This document shows, one piece after another, positions 43,075-51,488 of a stretch of 64,000 nt of DNA (positions are counted from its first letter, which is position 1; each line of letters starts with the position of its first letter). This DNA is from Paraburkholderia translucens. GTDB taxonomy: Bacteria > Pseudomonadota > Gammaproteobacteria > Burkholderiales > Burkholderiaceae. The notes beneath the pieces are model-generated. The model had not been told where the DNA came from. It made no database searches and saw only the letters and a list, made by a program, of their open reading frames with translations. Made by a program: the position numbers and the translations under genes. The DNA lies in assembly GCF_020881035.1 (NCBI RefSeq), contig NZ_JAJITC010000006.1, forward strand, positions 372,001-436,000, read 5' to 3'.

Positions 43075-44058
43075 ATGTCCCGTGATCCGCTGCTTACACG
43101 CCGCACGTTTCTTGCCGGCGTAGGCGCAACGCTGGCCGCTGCCGCGTTGCCCGGCTTCTCCGTCGCCGCACAGGCCGCCGATGAACACGCAAAAGAACTT
43201 CGCATCGGATATCAGAAAGCCGCGAGCACGCTGGTCTTGCTAAAAGCGCACGGCACGCTCGAAAAGCGTCTCGCGCCACTCGGCATTGCAGTCAAATGGA
43301 CCGAGTTTCCGGCTGGACCGCAATTGCTGGAAGGGCTCAACGTCGGAGCGATCGACTTTGGCTATGTTGGCGAAGCGCCGCCGGTGTTCGCGCAGGCCGC
43401 GGGGGCAAATTTCGTCTATACCGCGTATGAAATTCCGACGCCACACGCGGAAGGCATCCTCGTGCATCCGGATGCGCCAATCAGAACATTGGCCGATCTG
43501 AAGGGAAAGAAGATTGCGCTGAACAAGGGCTCGGATGTGCACTGGTTCCTCGTCGCCGCGTTGCAGAAGCATGGCGTGAAGTTCAGCGAGGTCCAACCGG
43601 TCTACCTGCCGCCCGCCGATGCGCGCGCGGCCTTCGAGCGCGGTGCGGTGGATGCCTGGGCGATCTGGGATCCCTTCCTCGAAGCCGCGAAACGGCAAGC
43701 GAACGCGCGGCTGCTTGCCGATGCCGACGGTATCGTGAGTCATCACCAGTTCTTTCTGAGCGCACGGCAATTCGCGCAACAGAACGGCGAAGTGCTTGCG
43801 ATCGTGATGGACGAGCTAGGCAAGGAAGGGGAGTGGGTACGCGGCCATTACAGCGAAGCCGCCGCACAACTCGCGCCGATTCAGGGGCTCGACGCGAGCG
43901 TGATCGAATCAGGTCTGCGCCATTACGCGCACGTCTACAAACCCGTCGACGCGAACGTGCTTGCGGAGCAACAGCGCATCGCGGATACGTTCGCCGAGCT
44001 GCACCTGATCCCGACGAAGATCGTCACCAGGGATGCCGCGCTGTCGGCGAAGGTGTAG
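43075..44058 (+). CDS. orphan aliphatic-sulfonate ABC transporter substrate-binding protein (SsuA-like)
   Basis: 327 residues. A twin-arginine-like signal (LTRRTFLAGVGATLAAAALP) precedes the SsuA/NMT1 fold: KELRIGYQKAASTLVLLKA, FPAGPQLLEGLNVGAIDFGYVG, DLKGKKIALNKGSDVHWFLV and AVDAWAIWDPFLEAA. It should bind sulfonates in the periplasm. No permease or ATPase gene (ssuB, ssuC) is adjacent, so it would have to serve a transporter encoded elsewhere. The ATG at 43075 opens the signal peptide. Confidence 0.88.
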   Translation: MSRDPLLTRRTFLAGVGATLAAAALPGFSVAAQAADEHAKELRIGYQKAASTLVLLKAHGTLEKRLAPLGIAVKWTEFPAGPQLLEGLNVGAIDFGYVGEAPPVFAQAAGANFVYTAYEIPTPHAEGILVHPDAPIRTLADLKGKKIALNKGSDVHWFLVAALQKHGVKFSEVQPVYLPPADARAAFERGAVDAWAIWDPFLEAAKRQANARLLADADGIVSHHQFFLSARQFAQQNGEVLAIVMDELGKEGEWVRGHYSEAAAQLAPIQGLDASVIESGLRHYAHVYKPVDANVLAEQQRIADTFAELHLIPTKIVTRDAALSAKV

Positions 44059-44112
44059 CACGGTACTTTGAATCTGCGCTGCGCATCTCGCTTCACTTCG
44101 ACAGTCGCCGAC

Positions 44113-44472
44113 TCAGGCGAACAGCACGGCGACATTTTCCGGCGGGCGGCCGATGACTGCACGCCCGTTTCGGACGACGATCGGACGTTGCAGCAATATC
44201 GGGTGCTTCGCCAAAGCATCGTAGAGCTGGGAGTCCGTCAGCGCCGGATCGGCAAGATTGAGTTCTTTATATTCGGCTTCCGTGTCGCGGATCATTTCGC
44301 GGACAGGACAACCAAGTTGAGCGTTGAGAGTTTTGAGTTCTGCGACGCTGAGCGGCTTCTTCAGATATTCGACGATTTCCGTCGTTTCGTTTGCCGGGTT
44401 GTAGGTGCTCGCGACGAGTTCGCAAGCGGCGCGCGATTTGGAGCAGCGGGGGTTGTGATAAATAGTGATCAT
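44113..44472 (-). CDS. arsC: glutaredoxin-dependent arsenate reductase (ArsC family)
   Basis: 119 residues, thioredoxin-like. MITIYHNPRCSKSRAACEL gives the catalytic Cys10; EYLKKPLSVAELKTL and LLQRPIVVRNGRAVIGRPPE are the conserved ArsC/YffB segments (the Arg residues of RP and GRP bind arsenate). It reduces arsenate to arsenite in family members, though some relatives have other roles. It is ~37 kb from the ars operon at 6 kb and is not with a transporter. ATG at 44472. Confidence 0.88.
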   Translation of the reverse strand: MITIYHNPRCSKSRAACELVASTYNPANETTEIVEYLKKPLSVAELKTLNAQLGCPVREMIRDTEAEYKELNLADPALTDSQLYDALAKHPILLQRPIVVRNGRAVIGRPPENVAVLFA

Positions 44473-44611
44473 CGCTGATGTCGGGAGGTGTGCCGTTGAA
44501 GGTTGTCGTGATGGTGATGCGGGTTGGCGAATTCTAGCGGGTGACGCCATGGCGTGGCGTTGAACGATGACACGGCACACGAGGCGTTTGAACCATCGCG
44601 TGGGTGCGTCA

Positions 44612-44627
44612 GTTTATGCGCATAAAC
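44612..44627. promoter_or_regulatory. parS: parS site 1
   Basis: GTTTATGCGCATAAAC, a perfect 16-base palindrome. It agrees with the chromosome-2 parS described for Burkholderia cenocepacia (from memory). ParB would load here and spread to form the partition complex. Confidence 0.88.
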
Positions 44628-44844
44628 CAGCGCTGCTTTCGAGGCGAACGGGAACTGCTTGACACTGGTGGCCGACGTTCTAGTGACCCTTGCCATTCGG
44701 TCGCGCGAGGAAAGATATCGACAAGCTGATCCGCAAGTGGGTTAGCCGCGGGGCGGCACGTTTGCCGTTCGCCGCCAGGTTTGACGAACAGCGAGGCGAG
44801 CGAATCCACGACGAATCCTTTCTCTGGGCCGATTACGCCGCGAA

Positions 44845-44860
44845 CTTTATGCGCATAAAG
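44845..44860. promoter_or_regulatory. parS: parS site 2
   Basis: CTTTATGCGCATAAAG, the 14-base core with C/G flanks; also perfectly palindromic. Confidence 0.83.
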
Positions 44861-45068
44861 TCGGGCCGCCTCGATCCCTCAGGTGCAGCTACTTTTCACA
44901 GCGAATCAGCCCGAGATTCGCAAACAGTCGCAGACGACGGAACACCCGTTCCGAGACCGCGTCCCACCTCTCACCTTTCCCGTTGACTGGCAGCGATCAA
45001 CAATCGGCTAAGCCCGCGCCGCGTTTCCTCGCGCGTGGCGCAGGACTCGGCGTCCGCCACCGACGCCT

Positions 45069-45084
45069 CTTTATGCGCATAAAC
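45069..45084. promoter_or_regulatory. parS: parS site 3
   Basis: CTTTATGCGCATAAAC: the perfect 14-base core with mixed flanks, about 100 bases upstream of parA. Confidence 0.83.
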
Positions 45085-45128
45085 CCTTTGCCGAATGGCT
45101 ATTTCAGAATTTCGCTTGCGTAAATCAT

Positions 45129-45156
45129 TTGAATTAGCAATTCAACCAGGTAAAAT
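45129..45156 (+). promoter_or_regulatory. parAB promoter with overlapping palindrome
   Basis: TTGAAT-N16-TAAAAT is a plausible sigma-70 promoter 31 bases upstream of parA. The -35 element is part of a perfect inverted repeat, TTGAATT-AGC-AATTCAA (45129-45145), that could be an operator for autoregulation. Whether ParA, ParB or another protein binds there cannot be told; this ParA lacks a DNA-binding N-terminal domain. Confidence 0.6.
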
Positions 45157-45186
45157 CCATTTGCGTCTAAAAAGAGGAGGTGAAAT

Positions 45187-45849
45187 TTGGCGGCAGAAAT
45201 CATCGCGGTAACACAGCAGAAGGGCGGAGTCGGGAAGAGCACCATCGCGATGCATCTCGGCGCTGCATTTCACGAGAAAGGCAAACGCGTTCTCGTCGTC
45301 GACGCGGATGGCCAGAACACCCTGATTCATTGGGCCAGTGCTGCCTCCGACGGCGACATTGGCATTCCATTCGCGGTCGTCAACCTGTCCGAAGCAGGCA
45401 GCCAGATCCATCGCGAGATCAAGAAGTTCGTGGCTGACTACGACATCATCGTCGTCGACTGCCCTCCCTCCATCACCGAAAAAGTCTCCGGCGTCGTCCT
45501 GCTCGCCGCTAGCGTCGCGGTGATTCCAACGTCGTCGTCCCCAGCCGATTACTGGTCCAGCATCGGTCTCGTCAAGCTGGTGCAGCAAGCCCAGGTCATG
45601 AACGAAGACCTGCGCGCGGTTTTCCTGCTCAACAAGACTGAAGAGAAGCGGATGCTCACGCGAGAACTGAAGCGCGCGCTGGAAGAGCTCGGCTTCCCTC
45701 TACTCAAAACCCAGATTCCTACGCGCGAAGCCTACAAACAGGCGATGGCGTTAGGACAAACGGTACTTCAGATGAACGATCGCGGCGCCAAGCTCGCCGC
45801 GATCGAAGTACGGGCGTGCGCCAACGAGATCGCCGCCTTGCTCCCGTGA
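45187..45849 (+). CDS. parA: ParA partition ATPase
   Basis: 220 residues. Deviant Walker A QQKGGVGKSTIAMH (residues 11-24), Walker A' VLVVDADGQN, Walker B YDIIVVDCPPS. The short length and missing N-terminal helix-turn-helix place it in the small ParA (type Ib-like or chromosomal) class, which moves ParB-parS complexes over the nucleoid. The start is a TTG with a strong AGAGGAGG upstream. parB begins 24 bases after the stop, with one parS-like site in between. Confidence 0.94.
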   Translation: MAAEIIAVTQQKGGVGKSTIAMHLGAAFHEKGKRVLVVDADGQNTLIHWASAASDGDIGIPFAVVNLSEAGSQIHREIKKFVADYDIIVVDCPPSITEKVSGVVLLAASVAVIPTSSSPADYWSSIGLVKLVQQAQVMNEDLRAVFLLNKTEEKRMLTRELKRALEELGFPLLKTQIPTREAYKQAMALGQTVLQMNDRGAKLAAIEVRACANEIAALLP

Positions 45850-45865
45850 ATTTATGCGCATAAAG
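45850..45865. promoter_or_regulatory. parS: parS site 4, between parA and parB
   Basis: ATTTATGCGCATAAAG, the perfect 14-base core, starting at the last base of the parA stop codon and ending eight bases before the parB ATG. ParB bound here could also affect parB translation or transcription. Confidence 0.82.
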
Positions 45866-45873
45866 GACCCTGA

Positions 45874-46929
45874 ATGAAACCGTCCCAGTTCGCCAAAGGC
45901 TTTCAAGCACGTCCTGACACGACCAGCAGCGAAAAGCGCACGGCGCTTGACCGTCTCAATGCAATCGACGGTCTGGTCACAAACGAGGCAAAAACGCCGC
46001 CTATCGCCGCGCGTACGATTCAGGCCGTCGTGCCCTCGCGTCTGCAGGACGCCGAGATTCCTGATCCGGCCGACGAGTCGGCAGCCTTCCGCGCATGGCG
46101 GCTCGAGCACGGCTATCGTCCCGGCCAGGTCATCGAGCTGGCGCTCAAAGCCATCAAGCCGAGCCCCTTCAATCCACGGTACTTCTATGTGAAGTCGTCG
46201 ATTGCCGAGCTCGCCGTCAATCTCGCCAAGCAGGGGCAGCAGCAGGCGATTCACGTCATTCCCGACTACGACAACCCCGGCACCTACTTCGTCAGTGACG
46301 GAGGCCGACGTGTGCGTGCGCTGAAAGAGGCGAACAAGGAATCGGTGAAAGCGATCGTCATCGATCTGCCGATCGGCATCCAGAGCTATAAGCTCGGCTA
46401 CGACCTCAACGTTCAGCGCGATTCGCAAACGGTGTTCGACAACGCGATCGTCTGGCGGCGCTTCCTCGACGAGCGGCATTTCCAGAGCCAGAAGGAACTG
46501 GCCGAACATCTCGGGCTGGACGAATCGACGGTCGCGGTCGCGCTATCCATCGCCAAGCTGCCGGAAGCCGTGATGCAGGAGATGGTCGCGCGCCCCGACC
46601 GCTTCGGCTCGAATATGGCGTATCAGGTGGGCCGCTATCACACGGCCCGCGGCGCGGACGCGACGCTGCGGCTGATCAACCGGATTCTTTCCGACGACCT
46701 GAGCACACGCCAGGTCGCCGACATCGTCAAAGGCCGGGCGAGCACGCAGGAATCTGTCAAACCGGCGGGCCGACAGCGCTACGCGCAACGTCTGGAAATC
46801 AAGCTTGACGGGGTGTCGGTGGGTGATCTGAAGTCGTACGGGGACGACCGGCTCGAGTTGCGCCTCAAAGGTCTCACGCGCGAAAAGCGCGACGAGATCC
46901 TGCGACAGATTGAGAAGATGCTGAAGTAA
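45874..46929 (+). CDS. parB: ParB partition protein (CTP-dependent clamp type)
   Basis: 351 residues. N-terminal ParA-interacting tail, CTP/ParB domain with VIELALKAIKPSPFNPRYFY, AVNLAKQGQQQAIHVIPDYD, and GGRRVRALKEA (the GxxRxxA CTP-binding motif); helix-turn-helix QKELAEHLGLDESTVAVALSIAKLP which should read parS. The C-terminal part (LEIKLDGVSVGDLKSYGDDR) is the dimerisation region. It is cotranscribed with parA and ends at a hairpin, facing the Rep gene. Confidence 0.94.
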   Translation: MKPSQFAKGFQARPDTTSSEKRTALDRLNAIDGLVTNEAKTPPIAARTIQAVVPSRLQDAEIPDPADESAAFRAWRLEHGYRPGQVIELALKAIKPSPFNPRYFYVKSSIAELAVNLAKQGQQQAIHVIPDYDNPGTYFVSDGGRRVRALKEANKESVKAIVIDLPIGIQSYKLGYDLNVQRDSQTVFDNAIVWRRFLDERHFQSQKELAEHLGLDESTVAVALSIAKLPEAVMQEMVARPDRFGSNMAYQVGRYHTARGADATLRLINRILSDDLSTRQVADIVKGRASTQESVKPAGRQRYAQRLEIKLDGVSVGDLKSYGDDRLELRLKGLTREKRDEILRQIEKMLK

Positions 46930-46938
46930 GACGTGAGG

Positions 46939-46960
46939 GGGCGGTGCGCGTGCACCGCCC
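46939..46960. terminator. hairpin between convergent parB and rep
   Basis: GGGCGGTGC-GCGT-GCACCGCCC, a 9-base perfect stem followed by ATTTG on the plus strand. The T run is weak, but the position between convergent stops fits a terminator. Confidence 0.65.
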
Positions 46961-46989
46961 ATTTGACTTCAAAGGCTGCCAGCGATCCG

Positions 46990-48339
46990 TCAGGCCGCGC
47001 GCGACTGGTTCAGCGTAAAGGCGAGCAGATCGCCATCGGTCGGTTCGCCCCAGGTCCTGCGCGCGAGCCAGTCGAAGAATGCCGTTTCGACGATCTTCGA
47101 GTCCAGCCCACGACGGCGCCAGTCGTCGCGCATGTGCGTGCCGAGCCCCGGTAATTCCTCTTGCTCGAACGACTGCCGAGCAATATCGCGCTCCGACTCG
47201 GCCTGTTCGTTGTACAACTCGTAGGCCTGCTTGCGACGGTAAGCCGAGTATTCGCCGAGCAGACGCGCCTTCAGATCATCGGCCGGGGCAGCCGCGGCCC
47301 TGCTCACAGCACCACCCGATGGGAGCGCCTCGACCGGCGGCGCATAGCCCTTTTTCAGGGCGTCCTTGAACAGCGCCGGCGCGCTGCGCACCGGTGGCAG
47401 CGACGTGCTGCGCATACGCTGCTCGGTCATCTGCAGCGCAGCGCGGATCCGGTTCTCCTCGCTGTCCGCGTAAAGCGTCTGCGCTTCCTTGAGTGGAATG
47501 CCGATCTTCACCATCCGGTCGACGAGCGTGCTGTCGAACACGTTCGGATGCTCGTCGAGCGCGAGCATCGGCTGCTTGCGCTCGGTCACGCGGAACTGGA
47601 TCTCGGCGACGCGCCGGCCCTCGCGATGCTCGATCAGCTCGACGAAAATGTTCGTGACCGCGTTGACCTCGGCGATGGCCGGGCGCAGATAATCGCGCTT
47701 GAAATACTTGTACTCGCGCTTCGCTTCGTCGCCGGCTTCGGTATCCGGCGTGCCCGATAAGATCGGCCGCCACCATTCCCAGGTCTCGCGCATCGTCAGA
47801 TGGCTCGGGTTGGTCAGGTAGCGTACGCAGATCTCATAGAGCGCGAGGCCCGCGCTGCTGCGCAACTGGCTTTGGAACTGCAGACTCAGCCGCGCATACT
47901 GGACTGGATCGAGCAGCTTCTTCTTGATCTTCGGCGCAAACGAAAACTCGACCCAGACGCGGCGCGTGGTCGGATCTTCGAGAATTTCCGCGTCCGCGAT
48001 CAGCGTCGAGATACCCCATTTCCGACCGGGCTTCTGGCTCGACGTGCCCGTGCTCCATTCGACTTGCACCGACACCATGCGGCGCAGGTGCTCCTTGACG
48101 AGCGCGGTGTCGTTGGAATCGAACGCGGAATTGGCGACGATGTCAGACAGGAGCGCCCTGTACGTGTCGCCCGACTCATCCGCCTGCTGCGCCACCGCGA
48201 GCAACACGTTAAAAAGTTTGCGGGTGAGCAGCGTGATCTTGCCGCTTTTCGGCTGGATCGCGATCGCCTCGACGGCTTTGCGCAGCTCAGCCGAGCTGGG
48301 GCTGACAACATCGGTCTTTTTCGCGCGCTTCGTGGCCAT
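46990..48339 (-). CDS. repA: chromosome-2 replication initiator, plasmid Rep type
   Basis: 449 residues from ATG 48339 (MATKRAKKTDVVSP); an upstream ATG at 48408 in frame adds 23 residues. Two winged-helix modules of the Rep superfamily are suggested by ITLLTRKLFNVLLAVAQQAD, YRALLSDIVANSAFDSNDTA, WVEFSFAPKIKKKL, SSAGLALYEICVRYLTNPS and KREYKYFKRDYLRPAIAEVN. It should bind the iterons located just upstream of it (48459-49799) and open the origin. Convergent with parAB. A CTCACC half-site lies at the upstream ATG, consistent with autorepression. Confidence 0.9.
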   Translation of the reverse strand: MATKRAKKTDVVSPSSAELRKAVEAIAIQPKSGKITLLTRKLFNVLLAVAQQADESGDTYRALLSDIVANSAFDSNDTALVKEHLRRMVSVQVEWSTGTSSQKPGRKWGISTLIADAEILEDPTTRRVWVEFSFAPKIKKKLLDPVQYARLSLQFQSQLRSSAGLALYEICVRYLTNPSHLTMRETWEWWRPILSGTPDTEAGDEAKREYKYFKRDYLRPAIAEVNAVTNIFVELIEHREGRRVAEIQFRVTERKQPMLALDEHPNVFDSTLVDRMVKIGIPLKEAQTLYADSEENRIRAALQMTEQRMRSTSLPPVRSAPALFKDALKKGYAPPVEALPSGGAVSRAAAAPADDLKARLLGEYSAYRRKQAYELYNEQAESERDIARQSFEQEELPGLGTHMRDDWRRRGLDSKIVETAFFDWLARRTWGEPTDGDLLAFTLNQSRAA

Positions 48340-48458
48340 GCGTCGGGGTGAGGAGGGGGATTTCGCGTGAGCATACCGGCTGTGGTGATACGCGTCTATA
48401 GCATCCATCTCACCGTTGCCGGTGAAGCGGGTTTACGAAGCGCAACTCACCTCGGGCG

Positions 48459-49682
48459 ACTCCCGAAAACCCTCACCCCGGCTGCATGCCGCCGGGGGTG
48501 GGCTCTCCTTGCCGGTCGCGGCGTTGGCGAATCCGGAGAGTTTTGAGCCACGCGGCAACGGGGAGCCTCCTATCCCGAACCTTCTCACCTCAAAAATTTT
48601 TGCGGTTTTTTCGAGGCCTTGCGCAACGGAGCTGCTCTTGCCGGCTGAAGACCTCCTCGCATAGCCGGGGTCAATAGATGAAATGCCTGCACGCTGGCGG
48701 CAAAGGGGCTAACCCGCGGCGCAATATTCGACTTCGCGCGACGCCCTAAGACTGCTGCCAACGGGTAAATCCTTCGGGCGAATTCTCACCGTTCAATGCC
48801 TCCCGAAAAAGCTCACCATTACAGAGCCGAACAATATCAAACGACAAGCGCTCACCCCCACCAGGACCGCTATTCCCGGAGAAGACCTCCCGAAAAACCT
48901 CACTCTTGAGGTTTCCGGACGCTCCCCTGCATCGGCCCAATGACCTCCTGAAAATCCTCACCTTTTCCGCGTCACAATCAATAATTCAATGATTTCAGTT
49001 ACTTGCGACGATTCCCATTCCTCGGCAAACGACTAGCGCCCCCGTAAATCCTCACCTACAGCCTACTTTTCGCACGGTCGCACTTTTCATTTTCTCGCCC
49101 CAACTCTCCCGGATATCCTCACCTTTACCGCCAGAAGCGAGGTATACCCGCGCACGCAAACCGCCATTGGCCGGGCATTTCCGGCCCGCAGCCCGCATTT
49201 TGATCCCGAAGGCCCTCACCTTAGCGCGCGAAACGCCAACCGAGGCTTCCCGAAAAGCCTCACCTTTGACGGAATCGCCAGCCGAAACAGCTTGCTGATA
49301 CGGCCCATTCGCCAACTTCCCGAATCCCCTCACCTCTCCGGGCGCCAGCGCTACCGCCACGCCAGCGTTCCGTGGAATCGCTGCGCCGCAATCCGCCTTC
49401 GCTCCCGTAAAACCTCACCTCAGCCCGGTGAATGCTCAAAAATGCGGCAAAACGGACCCGGACGCCCCGTAAAGTCTCACCTTTGATTCCCGTTTTCTCC
49501 CGTCCCGGCTCACCAAGGCGGTTAACCGTCCCAAAATAGCCTCAGGAATCGACGCTCGCGAGCCTCCCGAGAACGCTCACCTCAGTGCAAGCCATACGCC
49601 CAGACAACTTTCGAGGATGGTCGGGCGCTTCACGGTAGCGAAGTCCCGCAAAACCTCACCTTTGCCTAAACGTCACGTATCC
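48459..49682 (-). repeat. iteron array, spread part (about 15 copies)
   Basis: On the minus strand each copy reads AAAGGTGAGG, one variable base, TTTTCGGGAG or a close variant. Clear copies (plus-strand positions): 48459, 48573, 48798, 48886, 48943, 49038, 49105, 49203, 49246, 49316, 49401, 49463, 49563, 49642. All point the same way. Spacing is irregular, about 45-110 bases within 48886-49663 and wider before. Variation is concentrated in the middle; CTCACC is the most conserved part. These are the likely Rep-binding sites of the origin region. Confidence 0.85.
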
Positions 49683-49686
49683 GGCG

Positions 49687-49799
49687 TTTCCTGAACCCGC
49701 TCACGTTCTGTCCCGGACCTGCTCACCGAGCTCCCCGAACCCCATCACTCGAGTTTCCCGCAGACCCTCACCAAGTCTCCTGCAAAGCTTCACCTTGCC
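49687..49799 (-). repeat. tight tandem of five iterons at 22-23 base period
   Basis: The CTCAC-like cores start at 49700, 49722, 49744, 49767 and 49789, that is two helical turns apart, so five Rep molecules would line up on one DNA face. The individual copies are more diverged than those in the spread array (e.g. ATCAC and TTCAC cores). The array abuts the AT-rich stretch beginning at 49815 and is the best candidate for the active origin core. Confidence 0.78.
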
Positions 49800-50181
49800 A
49801 GGCTGAAACCCCTGCCAGATAAGGGTTTGCTGGATCGTTAACGTTTTTAACAAGGGTTCAAAGGTGTTTACTTTTATTACTCTCAAGCTTTTTACCCCGC
49901 GAGCCCCGTGACACCCGGGTCCTACAACCCGTCACTATTGCGTTGTTGTCGTGAAACAGTGCGCGATCAAGTGGAAATCGGGCAAAGTGCTTATAATACA
50001 AAGGCTTATTAGCTATTCTTCGTATTGTTTCACGGAAAAGAACGGTGTCCGCCTGTTTACGACGGCGATTGGTCCGTCGATACCTGTCTGTATACGTCAA
50101 TCCGTTCGCCACTCATAAATAGGTAGCAAATACTACGTAAATTGTTATGATCCATCCAATTCGAGCGACATCGAGGTAGAC
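49800..50181. other. oriC2: AT-rich putative origin unwinding region and kfrA promoter
   Basis: The stretch contains ataagggtttgctggatcg, GTTAACGTTTTTAAC, and tttacttttattactctcaa, all unusually AT-rich for this replicon. Further on are CGTGAAACA at 49950 and TGTTTCACG at 50026 (a 9-base inverted pair 67 bases apart) with tgcttataatacaaaggctt between them, and GTAG-N6-CTAC at 50123-50136 just before kfrA. Adjacent to phased iterons, this is where strand opening is expected. The small inverted repeats may be the KfrA operator. No perfect DnaA box was seen here. Confidence 0.65.
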
Positions 50182-51411
50182 ATGAATCTGGATCAGGAGC
50201 GGCAGGCCATTCGCGATGAGCTTGAAACGATGCGCGCGCAGGGCGCGCGTCGGCAGGATCTGTCGCTGCATGCGTGCAAGCGGCTCTTTTTCGATCTTGG
50301 TATACGGCCGTCGATGGCGGCCGTGCGCGACCTCACGCAGACCGGTAGCGCAAGCGACATCCCGAAAGACATCGATCATTTCTGGGAGCGTATCCGCAAC
50401 GTGTCACGGGTCAAGGTGGGCGCAGGCGTTATTCCGAAGGCACTCGAGGATCGCGCCGGCGAACTGCTGGGGGCGTTATTCGAAGAAGCGCTCATCGAGG
50501 CCAAAGCGGCGCTCGAGGGCGAACGCGAGGAGATCCGCGCGCAGCTCAGCGTTGCCGAACAGCGCGTGCGTGACGCCGATATTCGCCGTGACGCGGCCGA
50601 CGACGCGATCAGGCGCAGCGAAGCGCGCGCAGAAGCCGCGTGGGAGCGGGTGCGCATGCTCGAAACCCAGCTATCGAGCGCGACCACGCATGGCAACGTT
50701 CATCTCGAAGGCTTGCAGGCAACGGCGCGTCGGCTCGATCAGGAAAACGAGGCGCTGAGGCAGCGGCTCGAAAATGAGCAGACCACTAATGCCGCATTGC
50801 GCGACCGGATCGACGCGTTGCACGTCGAATTGCGGCAAAGCACCGAGCACTATGCACAGCAGATCAAAGATGCGGTCGCCGAGGCCGAGCGGCGCGTCAA
50901 GCCGATGCTGGTCGAACTCGATTCGTTGCGCAGCATGGCCGCGACGTATCAGTCCGGCGTGCGGGATGCGAGCCGCAAGGAATTCGAGTTCATTCAGCAG
51001 ATTGCCGCAGCCAAGGCCCGCGCAGACCGGCTCGAAGCGCAGCTGCGCGAGCAGTCGGACGAAGTCGATGCGCTGACGAAAGAAGTCGCCTTGCTGCGTG
51101 CCCAACAGGGCATCGATCCGGCCATCGCCGTGCTGCTGTGCTCACTCGTCAGTGAGGGACGGCTCACGAGCGAAGAGTTGGGCACGATCGGCACCGCGGC
51201 CGACGGCCACGTGACGCTGCCCGCGCGCTGCCCGAAATGCGAGGAAGGTGAACCGGAGCTATCGCAGGTCGGTCACCGTTTCGAGCTGCTGTGCCCGGAT
51301 TGTGAGCACTCCTCCGGCCCTAACGAATCCAGGCTCGCAGCGGTGAAACAGTTTCTGTCGAACGACGCGTCTAACCCGCCGTCGACCCGCTCGGTGGTCA
51401 CGGTTCGCTGA
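50182..51411 (+). CDS. KfrA-like coiled-coil DNA-binding protein
   Basis: 409 residues. N-terminal KfrA-type domain (~1-115: IRDELETMRAQGARRQDLSL, RPSMAAVRDLTQTGSASDIP, a helix-turn-helix). A long coiled coil runs ~105-310 (EALIEAKAALEGEREEIRAQ ... ADRLEAQLREQSDEVDALTK). Unlike plasmid KfrA it ends with a zinc-ribbon-like C-terminal part: CPKC (after LPARC) and CPDC. KfrA on plasmids is an autoregulator tied to stable inheritance. Beside the iteron origin it probably organises or regulates this region. Confidence 0.85.
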   Translation: MNLDQERQAIRDELETMRAQGARRQDLSLHACKRLFFDLGIRPSMAAVRDLTQTGSASDIPKDIDHFWERIRNVSRVKVGAGVIPKALEDRAGELLGALFEEALIEAKAALEGEREEIRAQLSVAEQRVRDADIRRDAADDAIRRSEARAEAAWERVRMLETQLSSATTHGNVHLEGLQATARRLDQENEALRQRLENEQTTNAALRDRIDALHVELRQSTEHYAQQIKDAVAEAERRVKPMLVELDSLRSMAATYQSGVRDASRKEFEFIQQIAAAKARADRLEAQLREQSDEVDALTKEVALLRAQQGIDPAIAVLLCSLVSEGRLTSEELGTIGTAADGHVTLPARCPKCEEGEPELSQVGHRFELLCPDCEHSSGPNESRLAAVKQFLSNDASNPPSTRSVVTVR

Positions 51412-51443
51412 CCCCAATCGGGCAACGCAACCGAAAAAACGTC

Positions 51444-51488
51444 AAAGGTGAGGAAATTCGGGACCGGAAAGGTGAGGTTTTTCAGGGC
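51444..51488 (+). repeat. two satellite iterons, reverse orientation
   Basis: AAAGGTGAGGAAATTCGGGA at 51444 and AAAGGTGAGGTTTTTCAGGG at 51468, 24 bases apart. They lie between convergent kfrA-like and recombinase-like genes, and read on the plus strand, opposite to the core array. Confidence 0.85.

Larger units (their letters stand above)
44473..45128. other. parS-containing region upstream of parA
   Basis: About 650 bases with three TTTATGCGCATAAA sites, 233 and 224 bases apart. A plus-strand frame at 44690-44986 is open across one of the sites but has no ribosome binding site and no recognisable family, so no gene is called here. The region probably serves as the centromere. Confidence 0.6.

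Noticed and set aside
44690..44986. Plus-strand ORF of 98 aa among the parS-like sites
   Set aside because: It runs through a parS palindrome and has no ribosome binding site or known domain; likely chance.
48459..49799. CRISPR-like repeat array
   Set aside because: Repeats are short, variable and at irregular spacing, the same element occurs elsewhere singly, no cas gene is near, and a Rep gene is adjacent: iterons fit better.
49858..50112. Minus-strand ORF of 84 aa in the AT-rich origin region
   Set aside because: Basic, low-similarity sequence overlapping the expected unwinding region and kfrA promoter; no ribosome binding site seen.
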